Shown here piece by piece: positions 1 through 9,162 of a DNA stretch of 64,000 nucleotides. The notes beneath the pieces are model-generated. The model was given only the letters and a program-made list of their open reading frames with translations, ran no database searches and was not told the DNA's origin. Source of the DNA: Epithemia pelagica (Eukaryota; Bacillariophyta; Bacillariophyceae; Surirellales; Surirellaceae); assembly GCA_946965045.2 (NCBI GenBank), contig OX337241.1:2103744-2167743 (forward strand), in the 5' to 3' direction. Position numbers and translations under genes: made by a program. Position 1 is the stretch's first letter; the number at the start of each line of letters is the position of its first letter.

Positions 1-1092
1 CTTCCACGACGATCCTAGCACCGACAAGAGTTTGTCATCACTGGGTTTGCGACTTTCGTCATCCCAATTCAAATCTCCCATGATCACAGCTGTCTTTAGT
101 TTGGCATGTTGTTGCATTTGGTCACGGCAAAACTCTTGCAATTCTTGAATTTGCAAGGCGCGTGTGGAGGCACCATTGTCTTGGGGGGACAGGTAGGATT
201 CCAAATGAGTCGTGGCAACCAAACATTCCTCCTCAGAGTGTGTCCCATCGTTGGCAGGGTATTGACAATGTGCATAGACAAAGCCACGGTCCATGCGCGT
301 CCTGGTATAGGGGACCCATCCCTGTTGAAGAATCTGAGGATAGACGCATCCGTCGTCGTCGTAATTGTTGTTGGCGTTGGTAGATTCGGGTGGTTGGCGA
401 ATGGCCAATGCGACACCATAGGGGAGAATACCATAGAGGGGTTGTTGAATGATACGAAAATTGGCTTGTCGCAACAAGGGATCCAAGACACGCACAAGGG
501 GATCGACCAGTTCCTGAAAGCCCACAAACCAAAGGGGGGACGTCTTCTCGTCGTGCTGTTGCTGCAACAAATCGACAATGGCTGTCATTCGTTCCACAGG
601 GACAGGTGAACCATCTCGTTGATGTGGTCCAAACCAGACATTGTAGGTACACAGTTTGAAACAGCCTCCCGATTGCCACCATTTTTGGGTGGTGGGACTG
701 TGAGGCAAGGCGGTGGGTTTCCTTTTGGTCGCCACTGCCGCAATCTTGTTCGATCGCGCCTTTTTGGATTGGTGTTCCATGGTAACGTCAAATACACTAC
801 TATCATCGTCATTCGTTTCGTCCTCCTCCTCTTTGTCACTGCTGCAGAGGTCAATGACAGTTTGTGCCGGTCTTCCATCCGTTTGGGTTGCTGTAGCTTG
901 TCGTTTGCGAGATGACGACACGGTACTTGATGACCCATGACGAGGGAGATTCCTTGGTGTTTCGTCCTCGTCGTCGTCTTTGTTGTCACTGCTGTTGCTC
1001 TTCGTATGAGACAATGCGGCCAATCGCAATCGTCGAAGTTCTTGTACGGTAGGCGGGTTTGTCATGGTTCCAACCGAGTCGTCTCGTTCCAT
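1..1092 (-). CDS. TDP2-like 5'-tyrosyl-DNA phosphodiesterase, partial (C-terminus beyond window)
   Basis: This is an endonuclease/exonuclease/phosphatase-fold protein that probably removes covalent 5'-protein adducts, such as trapped topoisomerase II, from DNA ends in the nucleus. The frame stays open from an ATG at 1092 (an in-frame alternative is at 1065) to the window edge, giving 364 codons without the C-terminus. Residues 1-145 are low-complexity and charged, with a SUMO-interaction-like stretch (VIDLCSSDKEEEDE). The catalytic fold starts at KLCTYNVWF (Asn151). It continues with GFQEL (Glu194) and GDLNWDD (Asp340, Asn342). These match the TYN, QE and GDxN boxes of the TDP2/EEP family. 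The last box (SDH) would lie outside the window. The first ~80 codons and upstream DNA are duplicated at 5503-6059. Family assignment is good; TDP2 over another EEP phosphatase is inference from motif spacing. Confidence 0.8.
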   Translation of the reverse strand, partial: MERDDSVGTMTNPPTVQELRRLRLAALSHTKSNSSDNKDDDEDETPRNLPRHGSSSTVSSSRKRQATATQTDGRPAQTVIDLCSSDKEEEDETNDDDSSVFDVTMEHQSKKARSNKIAAVATKRKPTALPHSPTTQKWWQSGGCFKLCTYNVWFGPHQRDGSPVPVERMTAIVDLLQQQHDEKTSPLWFVGFQELVDPLVRVLDPLLRQANFRIIQQPLYGILPYGVALAIRQPPESTNANNNYDDDGCVYPQILQQGWVPYTRTRMDRGFVYAHCQYPANDGTHSEEECLVATTHLESYLSPQDNGASTRALQIQELQEFCRDQMQQHAKLKTAVIMGDLNWDDESRKPSDDKLLSVLGSSWK

Positions 1093-1545
1093 TCGACAAT
1101 CCGACAACAACGGCAACGAGAAAGAAGAACCAGAAGTGACTCCAGAATGAAAGTGGCGCACAGATAAAGGGGATCGAAGAATCCACCACGGCCTCAACAA
1201 CAAGGAGGGTCTTGGACACTGCGTCCGAGCCACGGTCCAGCTGGAATGACTCTGGAACGCCGCCGCGACAGTCACCCTACTGCTCGCCAAAACCGTAGCG
1301 AGCCACAGAATACGGGACACTCTCGACACAGTCAAAGCTGTGATGGTTGTTGCTGCAAAAATGAATTGTCCGACGTTGACAATGCTTCCCATTCCCAGAC
1401 GCTGAAACCGCGGTTTGCCATTGGTTGTCATTGGGCTGAATCTCGACAGACTGGAGAATCGCGACCGATGGATGAGGCCTGCTCCCGAGCGTGCTCTCAG
1501 CAAGCACAGCTCGTGTGCGCGCTCTATTTAAATAGGGCGCGGTCA
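851..1545. repeat. Duplicated segment, copy 1 (TDP2-like 5' end plus upstream region)
   Basis: This contiguous reference copy of about 700 bp covers the first codons of the TDP2-like gene and its upstream region. Matching pieces occur in the same order at 5508-6059, 15199-15240 and 32335-32455. It ends in an AT-rich box followed by GGGCGC (about 1527-1541), which is also present in the third piece. It may be the promoter of the TDP2-like gene. Confidence 0.85.
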
Positions 1546-1776
1546 TACTCTATATGGCATGATCAGGACCAATCCTGAAAACCCAGACTACCCGGATGTA
1601 TGACGTCACGATGATGAAATTTGGTGACGTGTAGTGATTCAGGATTAGATTGGTTTGCCGTAAGGAACGGCCTCATAGAGCCGGAGCAACGGCTGCTGTT
1701 GTATCCCTCCACACTTTACTACTTCTACTTTCATTCATCATTGTAAACCAAGAGTATACCAAAGAAGGGCAGGAGA
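1546..1776. other. Intergenic leader with a small inverted repeat
   Basis: This gap lies between the duplicated segment and the HNH-like gene. It has a short interrupted inverted repeat (CCAATCCTGA near 1570 against TCAGGATT and ATTGG near 1640-1653). It also has a CRE-like TGACGTCA around 1600. The inverted repeat could be a MITE remnant. I see no gene here. Confidence 0.4.
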
Positions 1777-3276
1777 ATGAGCCTCCCACCTCTGCCAGAA
1801 AAGACGAACGCAGAGGAAAAGCTGAGAAGAAGAAAAGAGGCGTTTCTGGAGAGGGTACGATCGGGAGATCCTACGGCAGAGGAAGAATACAGAGAGTTTC
1901 TCATCGAAAAGGGAGAGTACTTTTACTCACTTGAAGAAATAATTCCCAAAAGTCGTATTAAATGGTATACTTTGGACAGCATCACTTTAGAAAACGGCGC
2001 CAAGCGGAATGACTGGGCTAGGGCATTCAAACGCACGCGACAACCAGACTACTTGGCACCTGGCGGGCAAAACGGAGTGCGAGAATTCCTTACGACGAAA
2101 AAGACCATGGATGGTAAAGATAAGATTGCTTCATTAGAGAGCAAAGGTCATTCGTCCGAGACTAAGAAGAAAATTTGGTGTGTTGATATCTTTGCGCGAT
2201 TATTGGAAGAAAGCAAGAACAGCGAAGTTGCCCATCTTCTTCCAGATGCCCCGGGCCATGCGGTCGAATGGTATGATGTCGCATGTTGGGCTATGGGAGT
2301 AGATCCTGAGAACATAGACTGGTCAACAGTTTTACGTTTGCTTCACGGAACAAAAGGAAAAGACAACAAACGAGTATTTGGCTGTGGTCTCAGACATTTT
2401 GTAGCGAACAAGGCTAGAATCAATGGCCAAGAAAGACTCCTGGACAAGGAGGACCCCCAATTACTGATACTGCCAATCTTGACTATACAGCAATGCAAAG
2501 ACTGGAACGGTGAAGAGTACGAAGCTATTGTTTTGATTGGAGCAAACAATGATGGGAAGAGCCAGAAATGGGCAACTAAAGAGGTCGGGATGACTGACGT
2601 GGATAACATCACAGTCTTGGACGCGACAGATGGAGACGTGAAAAAGGCCCTTTGCCTACTTGACTTTTTTACGTGTGCAATGGTCCAGTCATTGATGAAT
2701 TTCGATGTCCCTTTCGTGCCTTCAAGCGCAACAAAGGCCGAGAAAAAGCTCATGGAATCGGCATCGGCTCTGCGCTTATCCCGCCGAAAGAAACTTCGAG
2801 AGGCTGTCTCTGCTCTTGGCCATCCTTTCATTCCTATCCCTGATTCTGAAACTTCGCTACCCCTTGAAAATCATCGAGCAGTTTGTAAGATTCGTTTCAG
2901 TAACAATGATGTAGACAACTTCCAAACAGGTCTGCATGTCGCTCCAGACCCAATCTTGCTGTTAGCCCGCGCCACTGTGGTTTGGTCCGTTCGCAATAAA
3001 TTCCGTTTGCGAGCCTCTGCCGTCGCGCAGGATGACTATGATTACGAACAAGATCGGATGCAGCTGGAATTGATATCGAGAATGGCAATGGAAAAGAGAG
3101 TCGAAGGTCTAGAAGTTACAATGGAACAAGGGAAGAATCATCAGCACAGCGATCATGAAGAAATGTCGTCTATTTCTTCCTCGGAAAGTGATTCCTTGTT
3201 GGAGCTTGAGGCGGAGAAGAATATTTCACGGTTCGTCCCTTCTGTGCCCCCGATAGTTGGGTCTTTCACTAAGTAA
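1777..3276 (+). CDS. HNH-nuclease-like protein
   Basis: This intact 499-residue intronless ORF starts at the first ATG of its frame. The N-terminus is charged (residues 1-60). The central part has SEVAHLLPD (around residue 150), WYDVACWAMGV, and GLRHFVANKARINGQ (around residue 215). The spacing resembles the His and Asn boxes of degenerate HNH/ββα-metal proteins that I recall as an expanded family in diatoms. The usual zinc-cysteine pairs are not visible, so nuclease activity is uncertain. The C-terminal 60 residues are acidic and serine-rich. No signal peptide or membrane segment is seen. Nothing beside it suggests a pathway. The call rests on motif resemblance only. Confidence 0.5.
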   Translation: MSLPPLPEKTNAEEKLRRRKEAFLERVRSGDPTAEEEYREFLIEKGEYFYSLEEIIPKSRIKWYTLDSITLENGAKRNDWARAFKRTRQPDYLAPGGQNGVREFLTTKKTMDGKDKIASLESKGHSSETKKKIWCVDIFARLLEESKNSEVAHLLPDAPGHAVEWYDVACWAMGVDPENIDWSTVLRLLHGTKGKDNKRVFGCGLRHFVANKARINGQERLLDKEDPQLLILPILTIQQCKDWNGEEYEAIVLIGANNDGKSQKWATKEVGMTDVDNITVLDATDGDVKKALCLLDFFTCAMVQSLMNFDVPFVPSSATKAEKKLMESASALRLSRRKKLREAVSALGHPFIPIPDSETSLPLENHRAVCKIRFSNNDVDNFQTGLHVAPDPILLLARATVVWSVRNKFRLRASAVAQDDYDYEQDRMQLELISRMAMEKRVEGLEVTMEQGKNHQHSDHEEMSSISSSESDSLLELEAEKNISRFVPSVPPIVGSFTK

Positions 3277-4144
3277 GCTTGTGGATTCGGTTCGAGAGGA
3301 CAATGACCAACATCCGGACCATGAGCTGCGTCACGTGAGAGTGGGGTGATGATGGTGCAGTTGCCAGCGGGTCTCTAGAACCACCACCACCACTTCAACT
3401 GTAGACCCTCCAAACAAGACAATCTCATGACATCAACGATCGTTCTCGCAGTGCTACCAGTACAACCGTCTTGTCGTCGTCCATCACTCGAAACCATCAA
3501 CGGTGGGATTCTTATTCCTCCTCATTGTCATCGTTGTCGTCCTTATCGTCATCATCCTTCTTGGTGACTGGAGCGACACCAGTGTGACGTTTGTATGAGG
3601 TATGATAGACAAACGACCGTGACGGTGTTGTCTCCGGCCCAGATGCACAAGAAGGACAACGATTCGAATACTACCTTTCGACACGGAAAGGATTCTGCTG
3701 CAGCTGCCACTGATGTTCTGTGGGAACGCCGTTGTGGATGACAAATTTCTGGAATTCCATTTCTCCCGCAGTGTCTGTTTCGTCCCCTTACCGTCCAAAC
3801 AGGAACATACACAGTAAAATAGAGGATGATGAGGACGATCAAGAATGCATTGTCGTTGATTCGGATAAATGCATTGTCTTTGATTCGGATGATGAAGAAG
3901 AATGCATGTCTTGGAGTCTCCCTTTCTCTCGTCTTGTCGTTGTCGAATGCCAGATACACAACACACTCCAGCTCCTGGGACGTGGATCTGGAACACGACG
4001 TCGAGGACCAAAGTGCGTCGAGTTCGGCAAATGGGGCATTCCAGTCAAAATACATTTCCCCCGTTATGTTTCTACACGCACATGTTCTAAGGAAGAACAG
4101 CAAGCACTTCGAACCCTCATTCTCATGACTGCGTTTTACTTCTA
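3277..4144. other. Intergenic region with short tandem repeats
   Basis: No supported gene is seen. Several short ORFs overlap on both strands, but none has a recognisable domain or biased codon use. A near-tandem repeat of about 24 bp, built on AATGCATTGTC and TTGATTCGGAT, lies at about 3843-3905. Confidence 0.5.
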
Positions 4145-5390
4145 CTATTTATACTGTTCAATTGACACTTTCTTCGTCTCAGTTTTGCCAGATGACTTCT
4201 TCTTAGGGCGCTCATGAGACTGCTTCCATGCTGCAGTACGCCCTGGAGTAGATCGCAGTGAGTCTGTTCTTGACCCAAAGATTATACTTGGCACCTGCTC
4301 AGTGAGTCGACGAAAACACCACGTATTCTTGTCAACCAAGGAGAGTGTCGCACAAGGAGCATTGTCACTTCCACCAGTCACAGCAATTCCCCTCGAGTGA
4401 ACCACATCACTGGAGATATAATACGGCCCTGTTGATCGGGTAAAGGTCCACACAGTGTTTCGGCGAGTACCGAAGACTTCAACAATGTCCGCGGCTAAGG
4501 AACCTCCCATAACAATAAGACATGATCCAACAGCTACAACTGCATGATCACTCCGTCGGATGGAAGGATTGATTTGGTCATGACATGTCCAACGGCATGA
4601 GGATGGAAACACTGCACTTGTTTTGTCCGTTGTCTCATTGCCGGATAGATAATGAAACTCCAAATTCTCCATGGAGTTGAGATCTGTCCCATTACTTTAG
4701 CCTCCAACAACAAAAATGCGATTGCCAATGACAGCACTAGCACAACAGTACCGAGGAACTGTCATGGATGGTCCCACAATCATGGTGTGGTTGCTTGCGA
4801 TAGCTGTATCGATTATATCAACCGACGACAAAGTCTTTCCTTTGGATCCACCAATCACAACAATATAGCGATTGTGCACGGCAACAGCCGAACATCCATT
4901 TCTTCTCGTAGACAATCGACAAGTCAGGGTAGTCCATTGGTTGCTGGTAGAGCTTTCCATTGATTCTGAACACAGCTTTGCAACATCAATCCGTTCAATT
5001 TTTCCAATCGTGAACTTCCATTGTTTCCTCCGATCACGTGAACTCCTCCGCGACAAACCACCGCAGCATGAAACTCTCTCTTGTCGTTCAACGAAGGGCC
5101 TTCCCTCCATTGCTTAGTTTCTTCTGCCAAATTCATCAGCAGAACTGATTCATCAGCAGAACTGAGTTGGTGTAGCCTTGACCTTGTTTGTCTCCTCCCC
5201 AAACAACAACCGTCTGTGCATTGTTATGCTGTTCGGGATGGTCGAGCACAACCGATGCATGCGAACGACGCCATCCTCCCAAAAGGGGAGGCCAGTCATT
5301 AGTATTCCATTGCGGCACCTCACTATTATTGTCAATTTCCAGAAAGCAAAGCCCGGATTGTTGTGCTTGCTGTTGCAGTGTAGTCGTCAT
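4145..5390 (-). pseudogene. Kelch-repeat protein pseudogene
   Basis: Kelch blades are readable across three frames. They include VVVWGGDKQGQGYTNS, GGVHVIGGNNGSS, RYIVVIGGSKGKTLSSVDII, NRIFVVGG and LIVMGG. Kelch propellers usually bind proteins or sugars. The frame breaks are specific. A 17-bp tandem duplication (ATTCATCAGCAGAACTG twice, about 5131-5164) shifts the frame after the first blade. A small indel near 4925-4945 shifts it again. An in-frame TAA (about 4695) follows VVGG, after which the same frame resumes. None of these has splice signals at the break, so introns do not explain them. Nothing in the sequence indicates the original partner or role. Confidence 0.8.
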
Positions 5391-5502
5391 GGTACTTGCA
5401 GATTTTATGACAGCACCAAGGAATGGACCTCAGAGCTTATCTTTCTCCTCAAAAAATACAAAAATGGACTCCGAACGAGATGGACTGAATATTCTGGACA
5501 TT

Positions 5503-5751
5503 TCACAGGTCAATGACAGTTTGTGCCGGTCTTCCATCTGTTTGGGTTGTTGTAGCTTGTCGTTTGCGAGATGACGACACGGTACTTGATGACCCATGAC
5601 GAGGGAGATTCCTTGTTGTTTCGTCCTCGTCGTCGTCTTTGTTGTCACTGTTGTTGCTATTCGTATGAGACAATGCGGCCAATCGCAATCGTCGAAGTTC
5701 TTGTACGGTAGGCGGGTTTGTCATGGTTCCCACCGTGTCGTCTCGTTCCAT
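5503..5751 (-). pseudogene. TDP2-like N-terminal duplicate, truncated
   Basis: An ORF with the same start region as the TDP2-like gene (MERDD, then MTNPPTVQELRRLRLAALSH) runs to VIDL. It stops at the duplication breakpoint just inside the SUMO-interaction-like motif. All catalytic boxes are missing, so this is a dead 5' fragment, although its upstream region could still drive transcription. The frame is also open upstream to an ATG at 5877. Confidence 0.8.
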
Positions 5752-6059
5752 TCGACAATCCGACAACCACGACAATGAGAAAGAAGAACAAGAAGTGACC
5801 CAGAATGAAAGTGGCGCACAGATATAGGGGATCGAAAAATCCACCACGGCCTCAACAACAAGGAGGGTCTTGGACACTGCGTCCGAGCCACGGTCCAGCT
5901 GGAATGACTCTGGAACGCCGCCGCGACCGAGCCACGGTCCAGCTGGAATGACTCTGGAACGCCGCCGCGACAGTCACCCTACTGTTCGCCAAAACCGTGG
6001 CGACCCAAAGAATACGGGACACTCTCGAAATAGTCAAAGCTGTGATGGTTGTTGCTGCA
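5508..6059. repeat. Duplicated segment, copy 2 piece a
   Basis: Homology to 851-1360 begins at AGGTCAATGACAG and ends at GTTGTTGCTGCA, where the 9.1-kb element starts. It carries the N-terminus and upstream region of the TDP2-like gene with scattered substitutions. It is the left fragment of a segment later split by insertions. Confidence 0.85.
5883..5970. repeat. 44-bp tandem duplication (two copies)
   Basis: A 44-bp unit beginning CCGAGCCACGGTCC is present twice head to tail (5883-5926 and 5927-5970). It occurs once in the copy 1 segment (about 1220-1270), so the duplication arose only in copy 2. Confidence 0.9.
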
Positions 6060-6082
6060 CAATAGGAGCACTTCGGTACCAA
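6060..6082 (+). repeat. Left terminal inverted repeat of the 9.1-kb element
   Basis: It begins CAATAGGAGCACTTCGGTAC and ends in CAA. It pairs with 15176-15198 at 20 of 23 positions. Confidence 0.7.
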
Positions 6083-6322
6083 TTTCCCTCACCTACACGT
6101 GCCAAAACGTACCCCCAACCATACCGGCGCACCTTTTCTACGTGCCCGCGCGCAAATTTCTTCTTAAACAACCAACTCTAGACACCGAAACTGTGACTTA
6201 AACCACGTACAACATTTAACCTTTTTTTTATCAACGGTACGAACTTCTTCTCACTTTTTCTTTACCGGTACTGCCTCCATCCAACCTACCTCCAATGCAC
6301 AGACGATCTCGGACCTTGATCC

Positions 6323-6673
6323 ATGAACGGAACCAATGTACCAGAACGTAAAGACGATCAACAATCAACCCACCCACTCTCTTCTTCACAACAATCCTTT
6401 GAAGACAACAAGACAAGCACGATGCCGACTACCTCTGATTCTGATTTCAACCGTCCGCTTTATGTGCCGCACATGGAAGACTCCTTCAGATTGGAAACCT
6501 TTGCTCACCTTCTTCTCCCCAAGCAAGACCATTTCACCACAATATATAACGAGGGTAGGCTGCTTAGGGCACGAGTGCCGTTACAGCTGTTGGCGCACGA
6601 GTGCGTGCAGCTTCAGCTGCCGCACGAGTGCGCCAACAGCTGTAACGGCACGAGTGCCCTAAGCGTAGCCTAG
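6323..6673 (+). CDS. Short ORF, possible 5' part of the downstream gene
   Basis: An ATG opens 116 codons with no recognised domain. The last ~35 codons lie in the palindromic array at 6553-6675, and the stop (TAG, 6671) is in the array's outer arm. If 6688-9158 is removed, the frame of this ORF coincides with the frame of the gene starting at 9163, which lacks its own ATG. It may therefore be that gene's severed 5' end. The TAG would still separate the two, so this is a hypothesis. Confidence 0.3.
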   Translation: MNGTNVPERKDDQQSTHPLSSSQQSFEDNKTSTMPTTSDSDFNRPLYVPHMEDSFRLETFAHLLLPKQDHFTTIYNEGRLLRARVPLQLLAHECVQLQLPHECANSCNGTSALSVA

Positions 6674-6675
6674 CC
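6553..6675. repeat. Palindromic array of four same-orientation GCACGAGTGC motifs
   Basis: Motifs lie at 6569-6578, 6595-6604, 6622-6631 and 6648-6657, a 26-27 bp period. The 16-nt spacer after motif 1 is the exact reverse complement of the spacer after motif 3. The 17-nt central spacer is itself nearly palindromic (GCAGCTTCAGCTGC). The outer flanks (GCTTAGG and CCTAAGC) also pair. All four motifs read GCACGAGTGC on the plus strand, although a true palindrome would turn the last two into GCACTCGTGC. Function unknown. Confidence 0.9.
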
Positions 6676-6687
6676 TCAGTTAAAAAT

Positions 6688-6750
6688 GTAATTATACAGT
6701 GTCGATACTTTATTCCAAAGTAGACCGAGTGCTATTATTCTAGTAGTCGC
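6688..6750 (+). repeat. Left inverted repeat of the recombinase element
   Basis: It runs from GTAATTATACAGTG to CTAGTAGTCGC and pairs with 9098-9158. It contains CGAGTGC at 6726-6732. Confidence 0.85.
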
Positions 6751-6994
6751 TATTTGCTATCCCCAGTAGAAATCCTCTAATGTTCCTCTAGTATTCCTTG
6801 GCATCAAGTTTTTCTTGGCATCAAATTCTATGCGTGACGCGTGACACAATTCAAATTTCCACACTATGGTGTATAGTCCAACATTATTTTCTATAGTAGG
6901 GCTTGCGCTCACGCCAGCTTGGAATTTGCCTCCGGACCACATTTGCACCCTCATTCTTCTGCCAAAACAATCAAACAGCAGGGAAACACTCACC

Positions 6995-8966
6995 ATGGCA
7001 CCCAAGAACCATTCCAGGCGCTCCAAGCGCATTTCAGAGCGACAGAATCCTTTGACTGATTCCACCAACAAAGTGGGGAAGCCCCTTGGTGCCAAAAAGG
7101 CATCCAAAGGGAGCAACAGGGCCAAAAAGGTGCCCAAGAAGGCCCCTCCTATGGCTGGGCCCCAAGGACAGCTCCCATCTGCTTCCTTGATGGTGCCAGT
7201 GCCCAAACAGGCACCCAAAGCACCTCCTATTGGTAAGTTCTTATATGGTTGATTGTTTTGTCAGTGCTGGATGCATGGTTTGCATTGGAACTAACCTTTC
7301 TTGGCTTTTTTGTGTTGCGCAGCCACTATGACTCTTCCCACAAGTGTCGCAACTGCTGCTGAAGCGTTGTCAACCACAACCACCACTGTGACTACCACTA
7401 CTCATCTGGACCAAGAGTTCCAGATTGCCCGTGCAACTCATGGGGACATGCGGGGCTTTTTTATGGTGAACGAAGCTGCGGAACGCAATGCAGCTGCCCT
7501 AAGTGAAGCTTTCGACGTGGCAATGCATGCTGATGTGGGAGCATCCGAGGCCCAGAACGCCATCTCTAACAGTGCTACTGGAAACTCTCGGGGTTACGTT
7601 CGTGCGCAAGGTTGTCGTGTTGAGGAGTTCTTGCAAGCTGGTCGGGACAACCCCTCTTTGGCGAAGTTTATGGAGATTGTGGACGACAACCTTAACAAAT
7701 CTGTCGTTGCATCACCGACAGACCAACCTCTTTTTGTTAAGTTGATCAATAAGGGTGGAAACCCTTTTGATACTAAAGCAATTGGGTTTATGAACCGTCT
7801 CCTTCTGAACTGGTTCTGGCATGGACTGATCAAGAATGAAGAAAAGCCCCCTCAGCCTGGGACCATCGCTACCTATTACAGGTCTCTACTTTCAGCGATG
7901 AAACGACACTTTGGACTGCCCTACTACCCCTCCAACTTCAAGGGCTTCGATGGATCATTTGAGTCCGTAACCAAAGAAGCCATGAATAATTGGGCTAGAC
8001 GTGATCCTACCTATGGCACATGCCCTACACGCACGGAGTTTACGGACGAGCACTGTGAGATTGTCAAAAACTACATCAAATCGGATCGCTTCAACATTCA
8101 CAACCCAGTGGACCTCCGTCAGCTTCTGTACTTTGTTCTTGGTTTCACTTGTGCTCTTCGTGCTCGGGAGGAGCACTATTCTCTTGAATTTAGCCACTTT
8201 CGGTTTGGTACTTATGAATCTGGACACGAATTGGCAGGTATGGAGTATGTTCAATGTGAACTCCCTTCGCTACTTAGCAAGGGGCACAATATTACTCTCG
8301 GTAAGTAATTTGTAATCCTCCAGCGTGATCACTACAGTTGTAACATTGTACTAACATTTCTACACTCTTTATTCTCTATCTACAGGAAATGCCTATGCAC
8401 GTTCTAGATTCCACAACGATGGCTACCGTTTCCCTGTGATTGATGGTGAGCTCTTTAATCTGGGCTATATCATCAAGCTAGTGCGATCTAAAACTCCTCC
8501 CAACCAAAACTACCTCTACTGCCATGAATTGGGTCGACGAGAGAAAGCTGCTTGGGCTAGTATGGGGTTCCCAGATTTTGTCTTCTCTGAAACGAAGCGA
8601 ATGGGGATTAATATGGTTGGGAAACTATTCCCTAGCTTGTTGGCGCGATGTGGACTACCTAATACCCTACGCGGACAGCTACGACACTATGCATTGACTA
8701 CGCTTGCCAACACTCCGGGGATGAATCCGTCTGAAATTGCCCGCACGGCACGCCATAAGTCCCTTACATCTCAAGCAGCTTACATCCGTGTGAATCGTAC
8801 AAGTGAGGTGAATCGTGCTTCTGCTCTCACTGGGGTCTTGGCTACGAATGCTCCCAAGACTGGAGATGCCATCCCACAACCCAGTGGACACGGTCCTCAG
8901 CCGCCGGTGCGAAACCCCTACATTCGTCCTTCGCAGAGCGCTTCTGGTCCAGTCTATCCTCTTTGA
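6995..8966 (+). CDS. Tyrosine recombinase (Crypton-like), three exons
   Basis: The predicted exons are 6995-7232, 7323-8300 and 8386-8966, giving about 598 residues. Donors GTAAGT (7233 and 8301) and acceptors GCGCAG (7322) and CTACAG (8385) join in phase. The start is the ATG in a strong CACCATGG context. The basic N-terminus (APKNHSRRSKRISERQ) suggests nuclear import. The core follows the tyrosine-recombinase order: Arg359 in CALRAREEHYSL, Arg505-His506 in QLRHYALTTLA, His529 in ARHKSLTSQ, and the nucleophile candidate Tyr538 in AAYIR. The His normally three residues before the second Arg is not obvious. The enzyme would cut and join DNA through a phosphotyrosine bond. It looks intact and mobilises, or once mobilised, the surrounding element. 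Confidence 0.8.
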
Positions 8967-9097
8967 GAATTTCGACGTTAAGCGTGCCTAGATAGTAGAT
9001 CTAGCCTTGACCATATTCTTCCAGTGCCATTACACGTGATCAAGACTAAAAATTACTAGAATAATGACACTGGACGATTTTTACTTAGAGACCAGTG

Positions 9098-9158
9098 GCG
9101 ACTACTAGAATAATAGCACGAGTCTACTTAGAAGAAAGTATCGTCATAGTGTAATTAC
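9098..9158 (-). repeat. Right inverted repeat of the recombinase element
   Basis: This is the reverse complement of 6688-6750 with about ten differences. It contains GCACGAGT at 9116-9123. A related ACTAGAATAATGACAC copy lies just inside at about 9054-9070. Confidence 0.85.
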
Positions 9159-9162
9159 AACC

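Larger units (their letters stand above)
6688..9158 (+). mobile_element. Tyrosine-recombinase (Crypton-like) element with inverted repeats
   Basis: Long imperfect inverted repeats (6688-6750 and 9098-9158, roughly 80% by eye) bracket a single spliced tyrosine-recombinase gene. Cryptons, the known eukaryotic elements with this enzyme, normally lack terminal inverted repeats, so this is unusual. It lies inside the 9.1-kb element, beside the palindromic array. Confidence 0.65.

Noticed and set aside
1499-1560. Independent dispersed repeat (MITE) shared with 32411-32455
   Set aside because: Its order with the other two shared pieces shows it is part of one split duplication rather than a separate element.
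3484-4217. Several overlapping ORFs on both strands
   Set aside because: None has a recognisable motif; they share the same DNA in different frames and include tandem-repeat sequence.
4145-5390. Kelch gene with introns
   Set aside because: The frame changes coincide with a 17-bp tandem duplication, a small indel and an in-frame stop, without splice signals.
6553-6675. CRISPR array
   Set aside because: Spacing is regular, but repeats are only 10 bp, there are four, spacers are mirror images rather than unique, and there are no cas genes in this eukaryotic context.
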